Assembly (NCBI GenBank): GCA_946484195.1
Contig: CAMLSW010000010.1
Coordinates: 1-33,934, forward strand
Length of the DNA: 33,934 bases
Reading direction: 5' to 3'
DNA from: an uncultured Clostridia bacterium
GTDB taxonomy: Bacteria > Bacillota > Clostridia > Christensenellales > UBA1242
In this document: positions 17,535-24,747 of the stretch, in pieces
Numbering within the stretch: position 1 is the first letter of the stretch
Layout: every line of letters begins with the position of its first letter
Translations under genes and position numbers: made by a program
Notes under the pieces: generated by a model
The model's input: the letters and a program-made list of their open reading frames with translations, nothing else
Database searches by the model: none
What the model was told of the DNA's origin: nothing

Positions 17535-17999
17535 ATGGTACATTTTTTAACATTAGAGGGTAAAAAACAACTTGAAGAAAAACTCAATTACTATAAGACT
17601 GTAAGAAGAGTTGAAGTTAGTAAGAAAATAGGAATTGCAAGAGAATTTGGTGATTTATCAGAAAATTCTGAGTATGACGCAGCAAAAGAAGAGCAAGCTC
17701 AGATTGAAGCTGAAATTCGCGAAATGGAAGATATACTTTTGACTTGCCAGATAATTAATAAGCAAGAAGGCACATCAGATACAGTACAAATTGGCTCTAC
17801 TGTAGAACTTTATGACGAGGAATTTGACGAAGAGCTTAAGTATAAAATTCTTGGCTCAACAGAAAGCGACCCATCAAAGGGTGTTATATCAAACATATCG
17901 CCGGTTGGTTCGGCACTTCTCGGCAAGAAAAAGGGTGACACAATCAAGGTTAAAACCGAGGGCGGAGAAATCGCCTATAAGATTTTGTCAATAAATTAA
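17535..17999 (+). CDS. greA: Transcription elongation factor GreA
   Basis: A 154-residue GreA of normal size. It rescues backtracked RNA polymerase by stimulating cleavage of the transcript's 3' end. The N-terminal coiled coil has acidic tip residues in FGDLSENSEYDAAKEEQ (Asp40, Glu43). The C-terminal FKBP-like domain includes PSKGVISNISPVGSALLGKKKGD. I start at ATG 17535, with AAGGAG eight bases upstream. The frame is open for 34 more codons, but these cover the promoter. It has its own promoter and terminator. Confidence 0.96.
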   Translation: MVHFLTLEGKKQLEEKLNYYKTVRRVEVSKKIGIAREFGDLSENSEYDAAKEEQAQIEAEIREMEDILLTCQIINKQEGTSDTVQIGSTVELYDEEFDEELKYKILGSTESDPSKGVISNISPVGSALLGKKKGDTIKVKTEGGEIAYKILSIN

Positions 18000-18024
18000 T
18001 TTTTTAACTAAAAACTAGATAATT

Positions 18025-18052
18025 AATAGGGGAAAGGCAATTTTCCTCTATT
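18025..18052 (+). terminator. greA terminator
   Basis: AATAGGGGAAA (18025-18035) pairs with TTTCCTCTATT (18042-18052), with one G-T pair, followed by T6. Confidence 0.85.
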
Positions 18053-18079
18053 TTTTGTGCAATATTATATCATTTTTCC

Positions 18080-18108
18080 TTGCAAATTGAATACTTTTAT
18101 TGTATAAT
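18080..18108 (+). promoter_or_regulatory. Promoter of the 18141 membrane protein gene
   Basis: TTGCAA (18080-18085), 17 nt and TATAAT (18103-18108). The AAAGG at 18113-18117 suits a TTG at 18125 better than the ATG at 18141: see the possible leader peptide at 18125-18151. Confidence 0.6.
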
Positions 18109-18124
18109 AATAAAAGGATAAAGT

Positions 18125-18151
18125 TTGGAATTAAAGATATATGATGTTTAA
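18125..18151 (+). promoter_or_regulatory. Possible eight-codon leader peptide overlapping the next start
   Basis: TTG at 18125 sits 7 nt after AAAGG and opens an eight-codon frame ending in TAA at 18149-18151. The ATGATG start of the membrane protein (18141/18144) lies inside it in another frame. This layout could couple translation. The evidence is limited to spacing. Confidence 0.3.
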
Positions 18152-19064
18152 AAACTCGGTAAAACTTTTGTGCGCTAATTTTGACAAAGTATGGAAACTT
18201 CTTGTTTACCATATTTTATCTATTGGCTTGTGTATCGGGCTAATCTGTGTCTTTTATAACTATTATATTGACGCAGGCACTATTGCGCTAAACGAGTCGA
18301 GTTTAAAAACCTTCACTTTAACAGGAACATTTTATGGTTCAACTCTTGCAGACGGGCTTACAGCTGTAGCAGACTTTGTGATAATATTTTTTAGAGAGAT
18401 ATTTTCAAATGTAGGCATTGGTATCTATTTTGTCATAATTGCATTTATACTTCTTCCTCTTCTATTAAATGTCGGCAAAATAGTGACTTGCGAGATGATG
18501 TACGGCTATATGTCCTCTTGCCAGAAACAAAGCTTTACAGGCACCTATCTAAAGATGCTCCGTTCGTCGTTTAGCTATGCCATTGTAAAGGTATTTTACT
18601 CAATGCCGTTTAACGCGCTTATTGTGCTAAGTATGTGGGCGTTGACACGAGTTGACAATGAAATCTTTGACTATATAATGCCATTCGCATTTGTAATAGT
18701 TCCGGCTTTATTTATGGCTTTTAAAGAAACTTTCAATGCTGGCTGGGCTCCAGCAAAAGTTGTATACAATCAAAATGTTTTCAAATCCTTTAATATTGGG
18801 ATGAGGGCGGTACTCCGCCGTGGTGCAAGGGTGTTTTCAACTTCCTTTGTTATCTTTTTGCTTGCAATAGTACTATCAATGGTGATAGGTGTTTATGCAA
18901 TCATCATCATTTTGCCTTTGATATCACCACTAATTCACATATTTGAAATGGTTATGTTCTTCTCAAGCCAAGGTATGAGATTTTACGTCGATAATGACAC
19001 AATTCTCTCTCCAAAAAGACTTGAAGAAGTTGATAGAATTGAGGACGCAAAATTTATTTTGTAA
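18141..19064 (+). CDS. Multi-spanning membrane protein, unassigned
   Basis: A 307-residue protein with about six hydrophobic helices (near 20-42, 72-118, 150-170, 178-196 and 230-275). The short basic stretch QNVFKSFNIGMRAVLRRGARVF precedes the last pair of helices. It has no recognisable catalytic motif; the layout resembles small integral membrane proteins of unknown function in Clostridia. It has a promoter of its own (18080-18108). The direct ribosome site is poor, and either ATG 18141 or 18144 could be used. No function is claimed. Confidence 0.7.
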   Translation: MMFKNSVKLLCANFDKVWKLLVYHILSIGLCIGLICVFYNYYIDAGTIALNESSLKTFTLTGTFYGSTLADGLTAVADFVIIFFREIFSNVGIGIYFVIIAFILLPLLLNVGKIVTCEMMYGYMSSCQKQSFTGTYLKMLRSSFSYAIVKVFYSMPFNALIVLSMWALTRVDNEIFDYIMPFAFVIVPALFMAFKETFNAGWAPAKVVYNQNVFKSFNIGMRAVLRRGARVFSTSFVIFLLAIVLSMVIGVYAIIIILPLISPLIHIFEMVMFFSSQGMRFYVDNDTILSPKRLEEVDRIEDAKFIL

Positions 19065-19239
19065 TAAAATATTGATGTCTGACCATCATATTTAGATAAA
19101 TTTAATCGTGAGTTTACAAAAGATTTATGGTGAACTCTACTATTTGTTTGTAAAAAATTTTGATTGTAAAAAGCTGTAAAAATTATTAGCAATTGGCAGA
19201 CCTGTCAAATTTATTAGTATTTTTAAAAGGAGAATAAAA

Positions 19240-20895
19240 TTGAATAACAAATTAAAAATTACATTTTTAGGCGGTGTTGGCGAGATAGGTAAAAATATGA
19301 CCGCACTTGAATACAATGACGAGATAATTATCGTCGATGCTGGGCTTACCTTCCCAGATGATGAGCTTCCTGGCGTTGATATAGTTATCCCTGATATGAC
19401 CTATCTAATTGAAAACAAACAAAAAATCAAGGCACTACTTTTAACGCACGGACACGAGGACCATATCGGCGCAGTGCCATTCTTGCTTCAGCAAATAAAT
19501 GTGCCAATCTACGGCACTAGACTGACGCTTGCCCTTGTTGAAAATAAGATGAAGGAGCATCCAAAGATTAAATACAAAGCCATCTCAGTAAAACCAAAGA
19601 ATGTGCTTAAGATAGGCTCATTTTCAATTGAGTTTATCAAGGTTAGCCATTCAATCGCAGGCTCACTTGCTCTTGCCATAACAACACCTGTTGGCACAGT
19701 GGTTCACACGGGCGACTTTAAGATTGACTATGAGCCAATTGACGGCGTAATGACCGACCTTCCTCGTCTTGGCGAGATTGGAAGAAAGGGCGTAAGCCTA
19801 CTTTTATGCGAAAGCACCAACGTTTGCCGTAAGGGCTACTCAATGAGTGAGAAGTCTGTTGGGCGCACGCTTGACGAAATCATCAAAAATCACGCAGACA
19901 ACCGTATTATTGTTGCAACCTTTGCCTCAAACATCCATAGAATGCAACAGATTATGGATATTGCCGAAAAGTATAAGAGAAAGATTGCCTTCACTGGCAG
20001 AAGTATGATAAATGTCAGCGAAGTTGCAATGAAGATTGGTGAGCTTAGCTTTAACCGAGAGAACATTGTGGACATTGAAAAGGTAGATAAACTTGACGAT
20101 AAAGAAATCTTGATTATGACAACTGGAAGTCAAGGCGAACCTATGAGCGCACTGACGCGTATGGCAGCGGGCGAGTTCAAGAGCGTCAAGATTAGACCGA
20201 ATGACCTTGTAATTCTCTCAGCTTCACCAATTCCAGGTAATGAAAAGAATGTCTACAACGTTATTAACGCACTGTATAAACTTGGCGCCGATGTCATCTA
20301 TGATGAGCTTGCCGAGGTTCACACCTCAGGTCACGCTTGTCAAGAAGAGCTCAAACTTATGCATAGCCTAGTTAAACCTAAGTTTTTCATACCAATTCAC
20401 GGCGAATATCGTCACTTAAAGACACATAAAGAGCTTGCAATGAGACTTGCTATGGACGAGCGAAACATCTTGCTTCCAAGCATAGGTATGCAAGTGGAGC
20501 TTGGACCAAACTCAATCAAAGAGGTCGGCTTTGTGAAAGCTGGTCAAAGACTTGTCGACGGTATGGGTATAGGCGATATGGATAGCAACGTTCTTCGTGA
20601 GCGTAAACAGCTTGCCGAAGATGGTATTTGCGTTGTCTGCGTAAACATTAACAATGTGGCAGGCGAGGTCACTGGCGACCCATTTATTATAACCAGAGGC
20701 GTTGTCTATGCGGATGAGCAAGAAAGCTTTGTTCAAGATGCTAAAGCCTGCATAGTTGCATCACTTAAAGAGATTGACCTAAGGGGCGTTGAGCCATCGG
20801 TAATAAGGGCGTCACTACGTAGAAATATATCAAACTTCATCTTTAGAAGAACAAAACGCCGACCTATGATACTGACAATTGTGTCGCTTGACTAA
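19240..20895 (+). CDS. rnj: Ribonuclease J
   Basis: A 551-residue metallo-beta-lactamase/beta-CASP ribonuclease, the main 5'-3' exonuclease and endonuclease of Gram-positive mRNA decay and rRNA processing. It has the two-zinc site THGHEDH (His70, His72, Asp74, His75), HTGDFKIDYEP, the beta-CASP motif region ending ATFASNIHRMQQI, and HTSGHACQEEL followed by FFIPIHGEYRHL, which grips RNA. The start is TTG at 19240, with AAGGAG seven bases before it. A methyltransferase gene follows after 48 bp, probably in the same transcript. The 175 bp upstream hold no clear structure. Confidence 0.95.
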   Translation: MNNKLKITFLGGVGEIGKNMTALEYNDEIIIVDAGLTFPDDELPGVDIVIPDMTYLIENKQKIKALLLTHGHEDHIGAVPFLLQQINVPIYGTRLTLALVENKMKEHPKIKYKAISVKPKNVLKIGSFSIEFIKVSHSIAGSLALAITTPVGTVVHTGDFKIDYEPIDGVMTDLPRLGEIGRKGVSLLLCESTNVCRKGYSMSEKSVGRTLDEIIKNHADNRIIVATFASNIHRMQQIMDIAEKYKRKIAFTGRSMINVSEVAMKIGELSFNRENIVDIEKVDKLDDKEILIMTTGSQGEPMSALTRMAAGEFKSVKIRPNDLVILSASPIPGNEKNVYNVINALYKLGADVIYDELAEVHTSGHACQEELKLMHSLVKPKFFIPIHGEYRHLKTHKELAMRLAMDERNILLPSIGMQVELGPNSIKEVGFVKAGQRLVDGMGIGDMDSNVLRERKQLAEDGICVVCVNINNVAGEVTGDPFIITRGVVYADEQESFVQDAKACIVASLKEIDLRGVEPSVIRASLRRNISNFIFRRTKRRPMILTIVSLD

Positions 20896-20943
20896 ATTGG
20901 GCTATATAAAGCACTTTTATCACAGTAATAGAAAAGGTTATAA

Positions 20944-21528
20944 ATGGAAGATTTAGAAGAGATTAAAAGGTACGCAAAAGAGAATTTTGTGCCTATTGTG
21001 AGAGATAAAACGGCAGAGGAGCTATGTAGGCAGGCGGGGAAATGCCAAAGTATCCTTGAAATTGGCACGGCAATAGGTTACTCTGGCTTGCTTATGCTCA
21101 CTTGCAGTCAAGCAAACCTTGACACGATTGAGAAAGACGATGGACGCGCACATCTAGCGCAAGAGAATTTTAAAAAGTTCGGCTATCAAGCTAGAGTAAA
21201 ACTATATAATGAAGACGCCTTTACCGTGCTTGAAAGGCTTGTCGAACAAAATAAAAAGTATGACTTAGTCTTTTTAGACGGAGCGAAGGGGCAGTATATC
21301 AAATATCTACCTCTTATCAAAAGACTGCTTAGCGGTGGCGGAACTTTGTTTGCCGACAATATCAACTTGCTTGGGCTTGTAAAGGGTGAGGAAAAAGTGC
21401 CTCATAAATATCGCTCTATGGTAAATAATCTGCGAAAGTTTATAAAGGCGATTGAAAGTGACCCTGACTTTGTTTGCAACTTTTATGACATAGACGACGG
21501 CTTTGTCATTTGCAAACTTAAGGCGTAA
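20944..21528 (+). CDS. trmR: TrmR-like tRNA 5-hydroxyuridine O-methyltransferase
   Basis: A 194-residue class I SAM methyltransferase of the O-methyltransferase family to which B. subtilis TrmR (YrrM) belongs; TrmR makes 5-methoxyuridine at the tRNA wobble base. The SAM loop is LEIGTAIGYSG (38-48). YDLVFLDGAKGQY gives the acidic motif and metal-binding Asp, and FADNINLLGLV fits the DNV-x-x-x-G segment. It is co-directional with RNase J, 48 bp behind it, and the pair would join RNA decay with tRNA modification. The family call is firm; the exact substrate is inferred. Confidence 0.78.
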   Translation: MEDLEEIKRYAKENFVPIVRDKTAEELCRQAGKCQSILEIGTAIGYSGLLMLTCSQANLDTIEKDDGRAHLAQENFKKFGYQARVKLYNEDAFTVLERLVEQNKKYDLVFLDGAKGQYIKYLPLIKRLLSGGGTLFADNINLLGLVKGEEKVPHKYRSMVNNLRKFIKAIESDPDFVCNFYDIDDGFVICKLKA

Positions 21529-21658
21529 AAATTTTGACCGCAACAATTCTAATAACACAAACATATGCTCAGATAAATAATATTTTATTTTTGTAAAGTT
21601 TGTTAAAATTGTAAATTTTTATGCTTTAAAGTTTTTTATATTATAAAGTGAAAATAAG

Positions 21659-21730
21659 AAAAAATAGCAAGTTTGTGATCTTTTTAAGACTACTTAAAAA
21701 AATGACGTAAATTAAAATTTGCTATTTTTT
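21659..21730. repeat. Nested inverted repeat after trmR
   Basis: An outer 12-bp perfect stem (AAAAAATAGCAA, 21659-21670 with 21719-21730) encloses an 8-bp hairpin TTTTTAAG-ACTA-CTTAAAAA (21681-21700). T-rich DNA follows on the right, so it may terminate transcription. It could also be a reduced relative of the cloverleaf elements with only one inner arm. Confidence 0.6.
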
Positions 21731-21756
21731 ATTTTTATATAATTTTTTTGAAAATG

Positions 21757-21785
21757 TTGTTTTTTTTAGACAATTTTGATACAAT
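21757..21785 (+). promoter_or_regulatory. Promoter of the PAP2 gene, probably leaderless
   Basis: TTGTTT (21757-21762), 17 nt and TACAAT (21780-21785). The only suitable ATG is at 21794, 9 nt later, with no ribosome site between. Confidence 0.6.
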
Positions 21786-21793
21786 ATAACTAT

Positions 21794-22339
21794 ATGATTA
21801 CAGAGGCAAACATAATAAGATTTTTGCAAACAAATGCGAGTGTAGGATGGATATCATTTTTCCAATTTGTCACGCTTTTTGGAAGTTATCTAGGGCTTAT
21901 AATCTTTTTTGCCATCATCTTTTTTAGAGATAAAAAGTTGAGTGTGGTCTTTGTGGTCACATTCGTTGTCGCCTCGGTTTTTAATCAACTTTTAAAGCAA
22001 ATAATAATGCGTGACCGACCTTTCGTTGCATATCCAGATATTGAAAACTACGGCGGTGCAGACGGCTATAGTATGCCTTCTGGTCATAGCGTCTGCGGTG
22101 GACTTTATGCGACCTTTTTGTTTTACACAATTTTGAAAACCTCAAGAAGAAAGAGTACAAAGGTGCTTTGTGCTATATTTTGCACATTGTTTCCGCTTTT
22201 GATAGCATACTCAAGAATGGTGCTAGGCGTGCATTATCTTAGTGATACGCTAGTGGGCGTTGCCATTGGCGTAATATTTGCTTTGCTTGCAATTTTTCTA
22301 TATAAATTTTACCTAAAAAGAAGGAAAATCGCCAGATAA
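21794..22339 (+). CDS. PAP2-family membrane phosphatase
   Basis: A 181-residue membrane phosphatase of the type 2 phosphatidic acid phosphatase family, with about five or six helices. The three catalytic motifs are complete: K-x6-RP as KQIIMRDRP (Lys68, Arg75), PSGH (His98) and SRMVLGVHYLSD (Arg141, nucleophile His147, Asp151). Likely substrates are undecaprenyl pyrophosphate or lipid phosphates at the outer face of the membrane; sequence alone cannot separate BacA-like recycling from lipid dephosphorylation. The open frame extends six codons upstream into the -10 box, so I start at ATG 21794. Confidence 0.88.
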   Translation: MITEANIIRFLQTNASVGWISFFQFVTLFGSYLGLIIFFAIIFFRDKKLSVVFVVTFVVASVFNQLLKQIIMRDRPFVAYPDIENYGGADGYSMPSGHSVCGGLYATFLFYTILKTSRRKSTKVLCAIFCTLFPLLIAYSRMVLGVHYLSDTLVGVAIGVIFALLAIFLYKFYLKRRKIAR

Positions 22340-22533
22340 ATTGCTATATATGTTTTATATAAAAGAAATTTATGTTATAATAGTTAAGGGATGAGGTCTA
22401 GCTTTAAAGAGTTTTTGGGCATAAAAACAAATACATATTAAATATAAAAATTAATACATATTAAAAATGCAAAAATTAAGATATATAAAAAACACTTAAT
22501 AAAATTAAAAATAAATACATATTCAGGAGAATT
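22340..22533. other. AT-rich leader of tsaE with a thrice-repeated 10-mer
   Basis: AATACATATT occurs at 22430-22439, 22453-22462 and 22514-22523, the last just before the AGGAG site of tsaE. A TTATAAT box is near 22373. The repeats could be protein-binding sites; nothing else is evident. Confidence 0.45.
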
Positions 22534-22974
22534 ATGGAAAAGATATTTTCAGTTATAACAAACAGTGAAGAGGAGACAATGGCTGTAGCAGAAAAGCTTG
22601 CAAGCACAGTAGGCAAGGGGGTGGTATTCACACTAAAAGGCGATTTAGGTGCAGGTAAGACCCGCTTTGTCAAAGGTTTTGTAAAGGGCGTTGGGAGTAG
22701 CGACCTTGTCACAAGTCCAACTTTTACACTGCTTAATGTCTATGAAGGGGGCAAATGTCCTATCTATCACTTTGATATGTATAGGCTTTCATCTGAGCAA
22801 GAGGCAGAAGAACTTGGCTTTAATGAGTACTTTGACCTAAAAAGTCTAGATGGCATTGTCTTGCTCGAATGGCCAGAGCAAGTGGAGGGGCTTGTAAAAT
22901 GTCCGCATATCGAAATAGAATTGCAAAAACTAGACGGGGACAGAAGAAAAATAATTGTTGGAGCAGAAAAATGA
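22534..22974 (+). CDS. tsaE: tRNA t6A biosynthesis ATPase TsaE
   Basis: A 146-residue P-loop protein. With TsaB, TsaC and TsaD it makes threonylcarbamoyladenosine at position 37 of ANN-reading tRNAs; TsaE's ATP hydrolysis resets the TsaBD complex. Walker A is GDLGAGKT (36-43). Further marks are SPTFTLLNVYEG, HFDMYRL and LLEWPEQ (Glu112). AGGAG is seven bases before the ATG. Its TGA stop overlaps the start of tsaB (ATGA), the usual gene order. Neither tsaD nor rimI follows, unlike in many Gram-positive bacteria. Confidence 0.96.
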   Translation: MEKIFSVITNSEEETMAVAEKLASTVGKGVVFTLKGDLGAGKTRFVKGFVKGVGSSDLVTSPTFTLLNVYEGGKCPIYHFDMYRLSSEQEAEELGFNEYFDLKSLDGIVLLEWPEQVEGLVKCPHIEIELQKLDGDRRKIIVGAEK

Positions 22975-23609
22975 TAGCACTATCAACAGCATATAAACAG
23001 GCACTGATTGCAGTCAAGATTGATGGCAAAAGCGCCTTTAAATCCCTAGATGCAAACTGTAAACACTCTGAGAACGTGCTTTATAGCATCGACGAGCTTC
23101 TTGACAGCCTAAATGTGAGCATTCAAGACAATGACGCACTATCGGTGGTTGTCGGGCCAGGCTCATTCACCGGCATAAGAATTGGCGTTGCACTAGTTAA
23201 GGGGCTGAATAAGGGAAACCCTTGCAAACTTATCAAACTTACCACTTTTGACCTTCTTGCATACAGTTATATAAAACGTTATCACCCAAAGGATGTCTTT
23301 TACTGCGTTATAGATGCGCTTAGCGGTTACTATTATATTTGCAAATTTGCTAAAGATGGGGAGTTACTTTCAGGCGCGCAGGTGGTGGATAGTGAAAGTT
23401 ATCAAGCCATACGCGAAATTAAGGTTGGGCTTAAGGAAGAAAATCTAGGCGACATTCAGCTTGAGCCGTCACCAGAGGAGCTTCTTGAGCTTAGCGAAAA
23501 GTATTATAGCGAGGGCAAATTTGTCAGCGATAGCGAGCTTATACCGCTTTACCTACGTAAAAGTCAGGCAGAGGTTAGCCTTGAAAATAAGGTCAAAAAA
23601 AATATTTAA
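22971..23609 (+). CDS. tsaB: tRNA t6A biosynthesis scaffold TsaB
   Basis: A 212-residue ASKHA-fold protein that pairs with TsaD in the t6A complex. The start MIALSTAYKQALIAV replaces the usual LAIDTS motif, and VVVGPGSFTGIRIGVALVKGL carries the conserved GPGSFTGxRIG segment. A Glu-rich stretch, LEPSPEELLELSEKYYSEG, sits near the C-terminus, where the protein ends shortly after LIPLYLR. I chose ATG 22971, overlapping the tsaE stop, instead of an earlier in-frame ATG inside tsaE. The two are translationally coupled. Confidence 0.93.
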   Translation: MIALSTAYKQALIAVKIDGKSAFKSLDANCKHSENVLYSIDELLDSLNVSIQDNDALSVVVGPGSFTGIRIGVALVKGLNKGNPCKLIKLTTFDLLAYSYIKRYHPKDVFYCVIDALSGYYYICKFAKDGELLSGAQVVDSESYQAIREIKVGLKEENLGDIQLEPSPEELLELSEKYYSEGKFVSDSELIPLYLRKSQAEVSLENKVKKNI

Positions 23610-23624
23610 AAAATTGCAAAAAAG

Positions 23625-23665
23625 TTGAAAAATAATTAGACATTTTTATAATATATATGTATAAT
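23625..23665 (+). promoter_or_regulatory. Overlapping promoters of the zinc-ribbon gene
   Basis: TTGAAA (23625-23630) with TATAAT (23647-23652), 16-nt spacer, and TAGACA (23637-23642) with TATAAT (23660-23665), 17-nt spacer. Both precede the GAAGGAG site of the gene at 23714. Confidence 0.55.
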
Positions 23666-23713
23666 GTGTTAAGCAAATTAAATATTGCTTGTAGTAATTA
23701 GAAGGAGAAAATA

Positions 23714-24232
23714 ATGAAAAAACCAGTTTATATTAGATGTCCTAGATGTGAACTTAACTATATTCAAAAAAAGGACAAATTTTGTCCAGTATGCAAGGCT
23801 GAAATGGAGGCTAAGAGGGACTATGTTGACGACATTGACTTAGAGCTTTGCCCAATTTGCAAAACTAACTATATTCAACCAGACGAGATTATGTGCGCAA
23901 GCTGTTTGAAAGAGCATCAAAACGAGGATGGCGAGCTCAACTCAGATTGGGAAGACTATATCATCAGAGACGACCAAGACGATATTATGACGCTTGATGA
24001 CGAAACCGGTGATATGGCGTCTGTCAATGACATCACAAAATCTACACTTCTTGACGATGATGATATCTCTCCAGATATAGACTTTGACGATGACGATGGC
24101 GATATCTCGTTTGACGATGAAGAGTTTGATGATGACGATGATGACGATGACGATGACGGCGATGATATCGACGATATAGACGATGACGACACCGATGATG
24201 ACGATTATGACTACGACGATGATGAAGACTAA
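23714..24232 (+). CDS. Double zinc-ribbon protein with poly-Asp tail
   Basis: A 172-residue protein in two parts. The N-terminus has two similar zinc ribbons: CPRCELNYIQ...CPVC (Cys9, 12, 24, 27) and CPICKTNYIQ...CASC (Cys46, 49, 61, 64). They share the C-x-x-C-x-x-NYIQ pattern, so one arose from the other. From about residue 75 it is acidic, and the last 60 residues are almost only Asp with some Glu, Gly, Ile and Tyr. The tail recalls the acidic region of the RNA polymerase delta subunit, but the N-terminus is unrelated to delta. It might bind nucleic acid or polymerase through the ribbons, with the tail mimicking nucleic acid or buffering metal. No name is justified. The gene has a strong AGAAGGAG site. 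Confidence 0.7.
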   Translation: MKKPVYIRCPRCELNYIQKKDKFCPVCKAEMEAKRDYVDDIDLELCPICKTNYIQPDEIMCASCLKEHQNEDGELNSDWEDYIIRDDQDDIMTLDDETGDMASVNDITKSTLLDDDDISPDIDFDDDDGDISFDDEEFDDDDDDDDDDGDDIDDIDDDDTDDDDYDYDDDED

Positions 24233-24260
24233 AAATTTGTCAGTAAAAAATGTATAAATG

Positions 24261-24323
24261 AAAAAAGGGCAGTATCTTGTGAAGTGAACGACGAAGTGGT
24301 CATTTTACTTACTGTCCTTTTTT
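24261..24323 (+). terminator. Long two-part hairpin terminator of the zinc-ribbon gene
   Basis: The outer stem AAAAAAGGGCAGT (24261-24273) pairs with 24311-24323 (one G-T). An inner stem joins 24279-24287 to 24300-24308 with two G-T pairs. It ends in T6. The inner arm is unusual for a simple terminator. Confidence 0.75.
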
Positions 24324-24625
24324 CGATTCTTTATTTATTTTTATTAATGATTATATTATTCTTGTAAATTTCATTATCACATTACAAAGGGAATATTGAT
24401 TAAACTTTAGTGTACTAAAAAATTTATGATTTTTAATATATTTTTGCAAATTTTTAAGCTGTCATTTAAGTTTTATTGCCATCACTTAAACTTTAGTAAT
24501 TTTATTTTTTCTTGCAAATTTTATCAATTTTGTTACAATAACTTTTCACCTTGATTATAATATAAAAATGATTAATATAAATGATGAAAATAAATGATAG
24601 AAAATTTGATAAATATATAAATGAC

Positions 24626-24656
24626 AAAAAATGCAATCATACGATTGCATTTTTTT
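24626..24656. terminator. Bidirectional terminator, serves the 24748-28158 gene
   Basis: AAAAAATGCAATC (24626-24638) pairs perfectly with 24643-24655 around the loop ATAC. It is 92 bp beyond the stop of the large leftward gene. Confidence 0.85.
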
Positions 24657-24747
24657 GATAATTACTTTATTGCTAGATTTTGCATTTTAAAAAATTAATT
24701 ATTTTTATTTTAAATAACTGCTTTTTAAGTCAAAACTTGCAATTTAA

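Larger units (their letters stand above)
24233..24747. other. 515-bp convergent gap
   Basis: It holds the long hairpin at 24261-24323 and the terminator at 24626-24656. Between them is AT-rich DNA in which TTAAACTTTAGT (24400-24411, 24486-24497) and TTGCAAATTTT (24444-24454, 24512-24522) each occur twice in the same order. No gene is supported. Confidence 0.6.

Noticed and set aside
23956-24192. Serine-rich reading frame on the minus strand
   Set aside because: It is the complement of the Asp-codon run of the zinc-ribbon gene; the open frame follows from GAT/GAC repeats.
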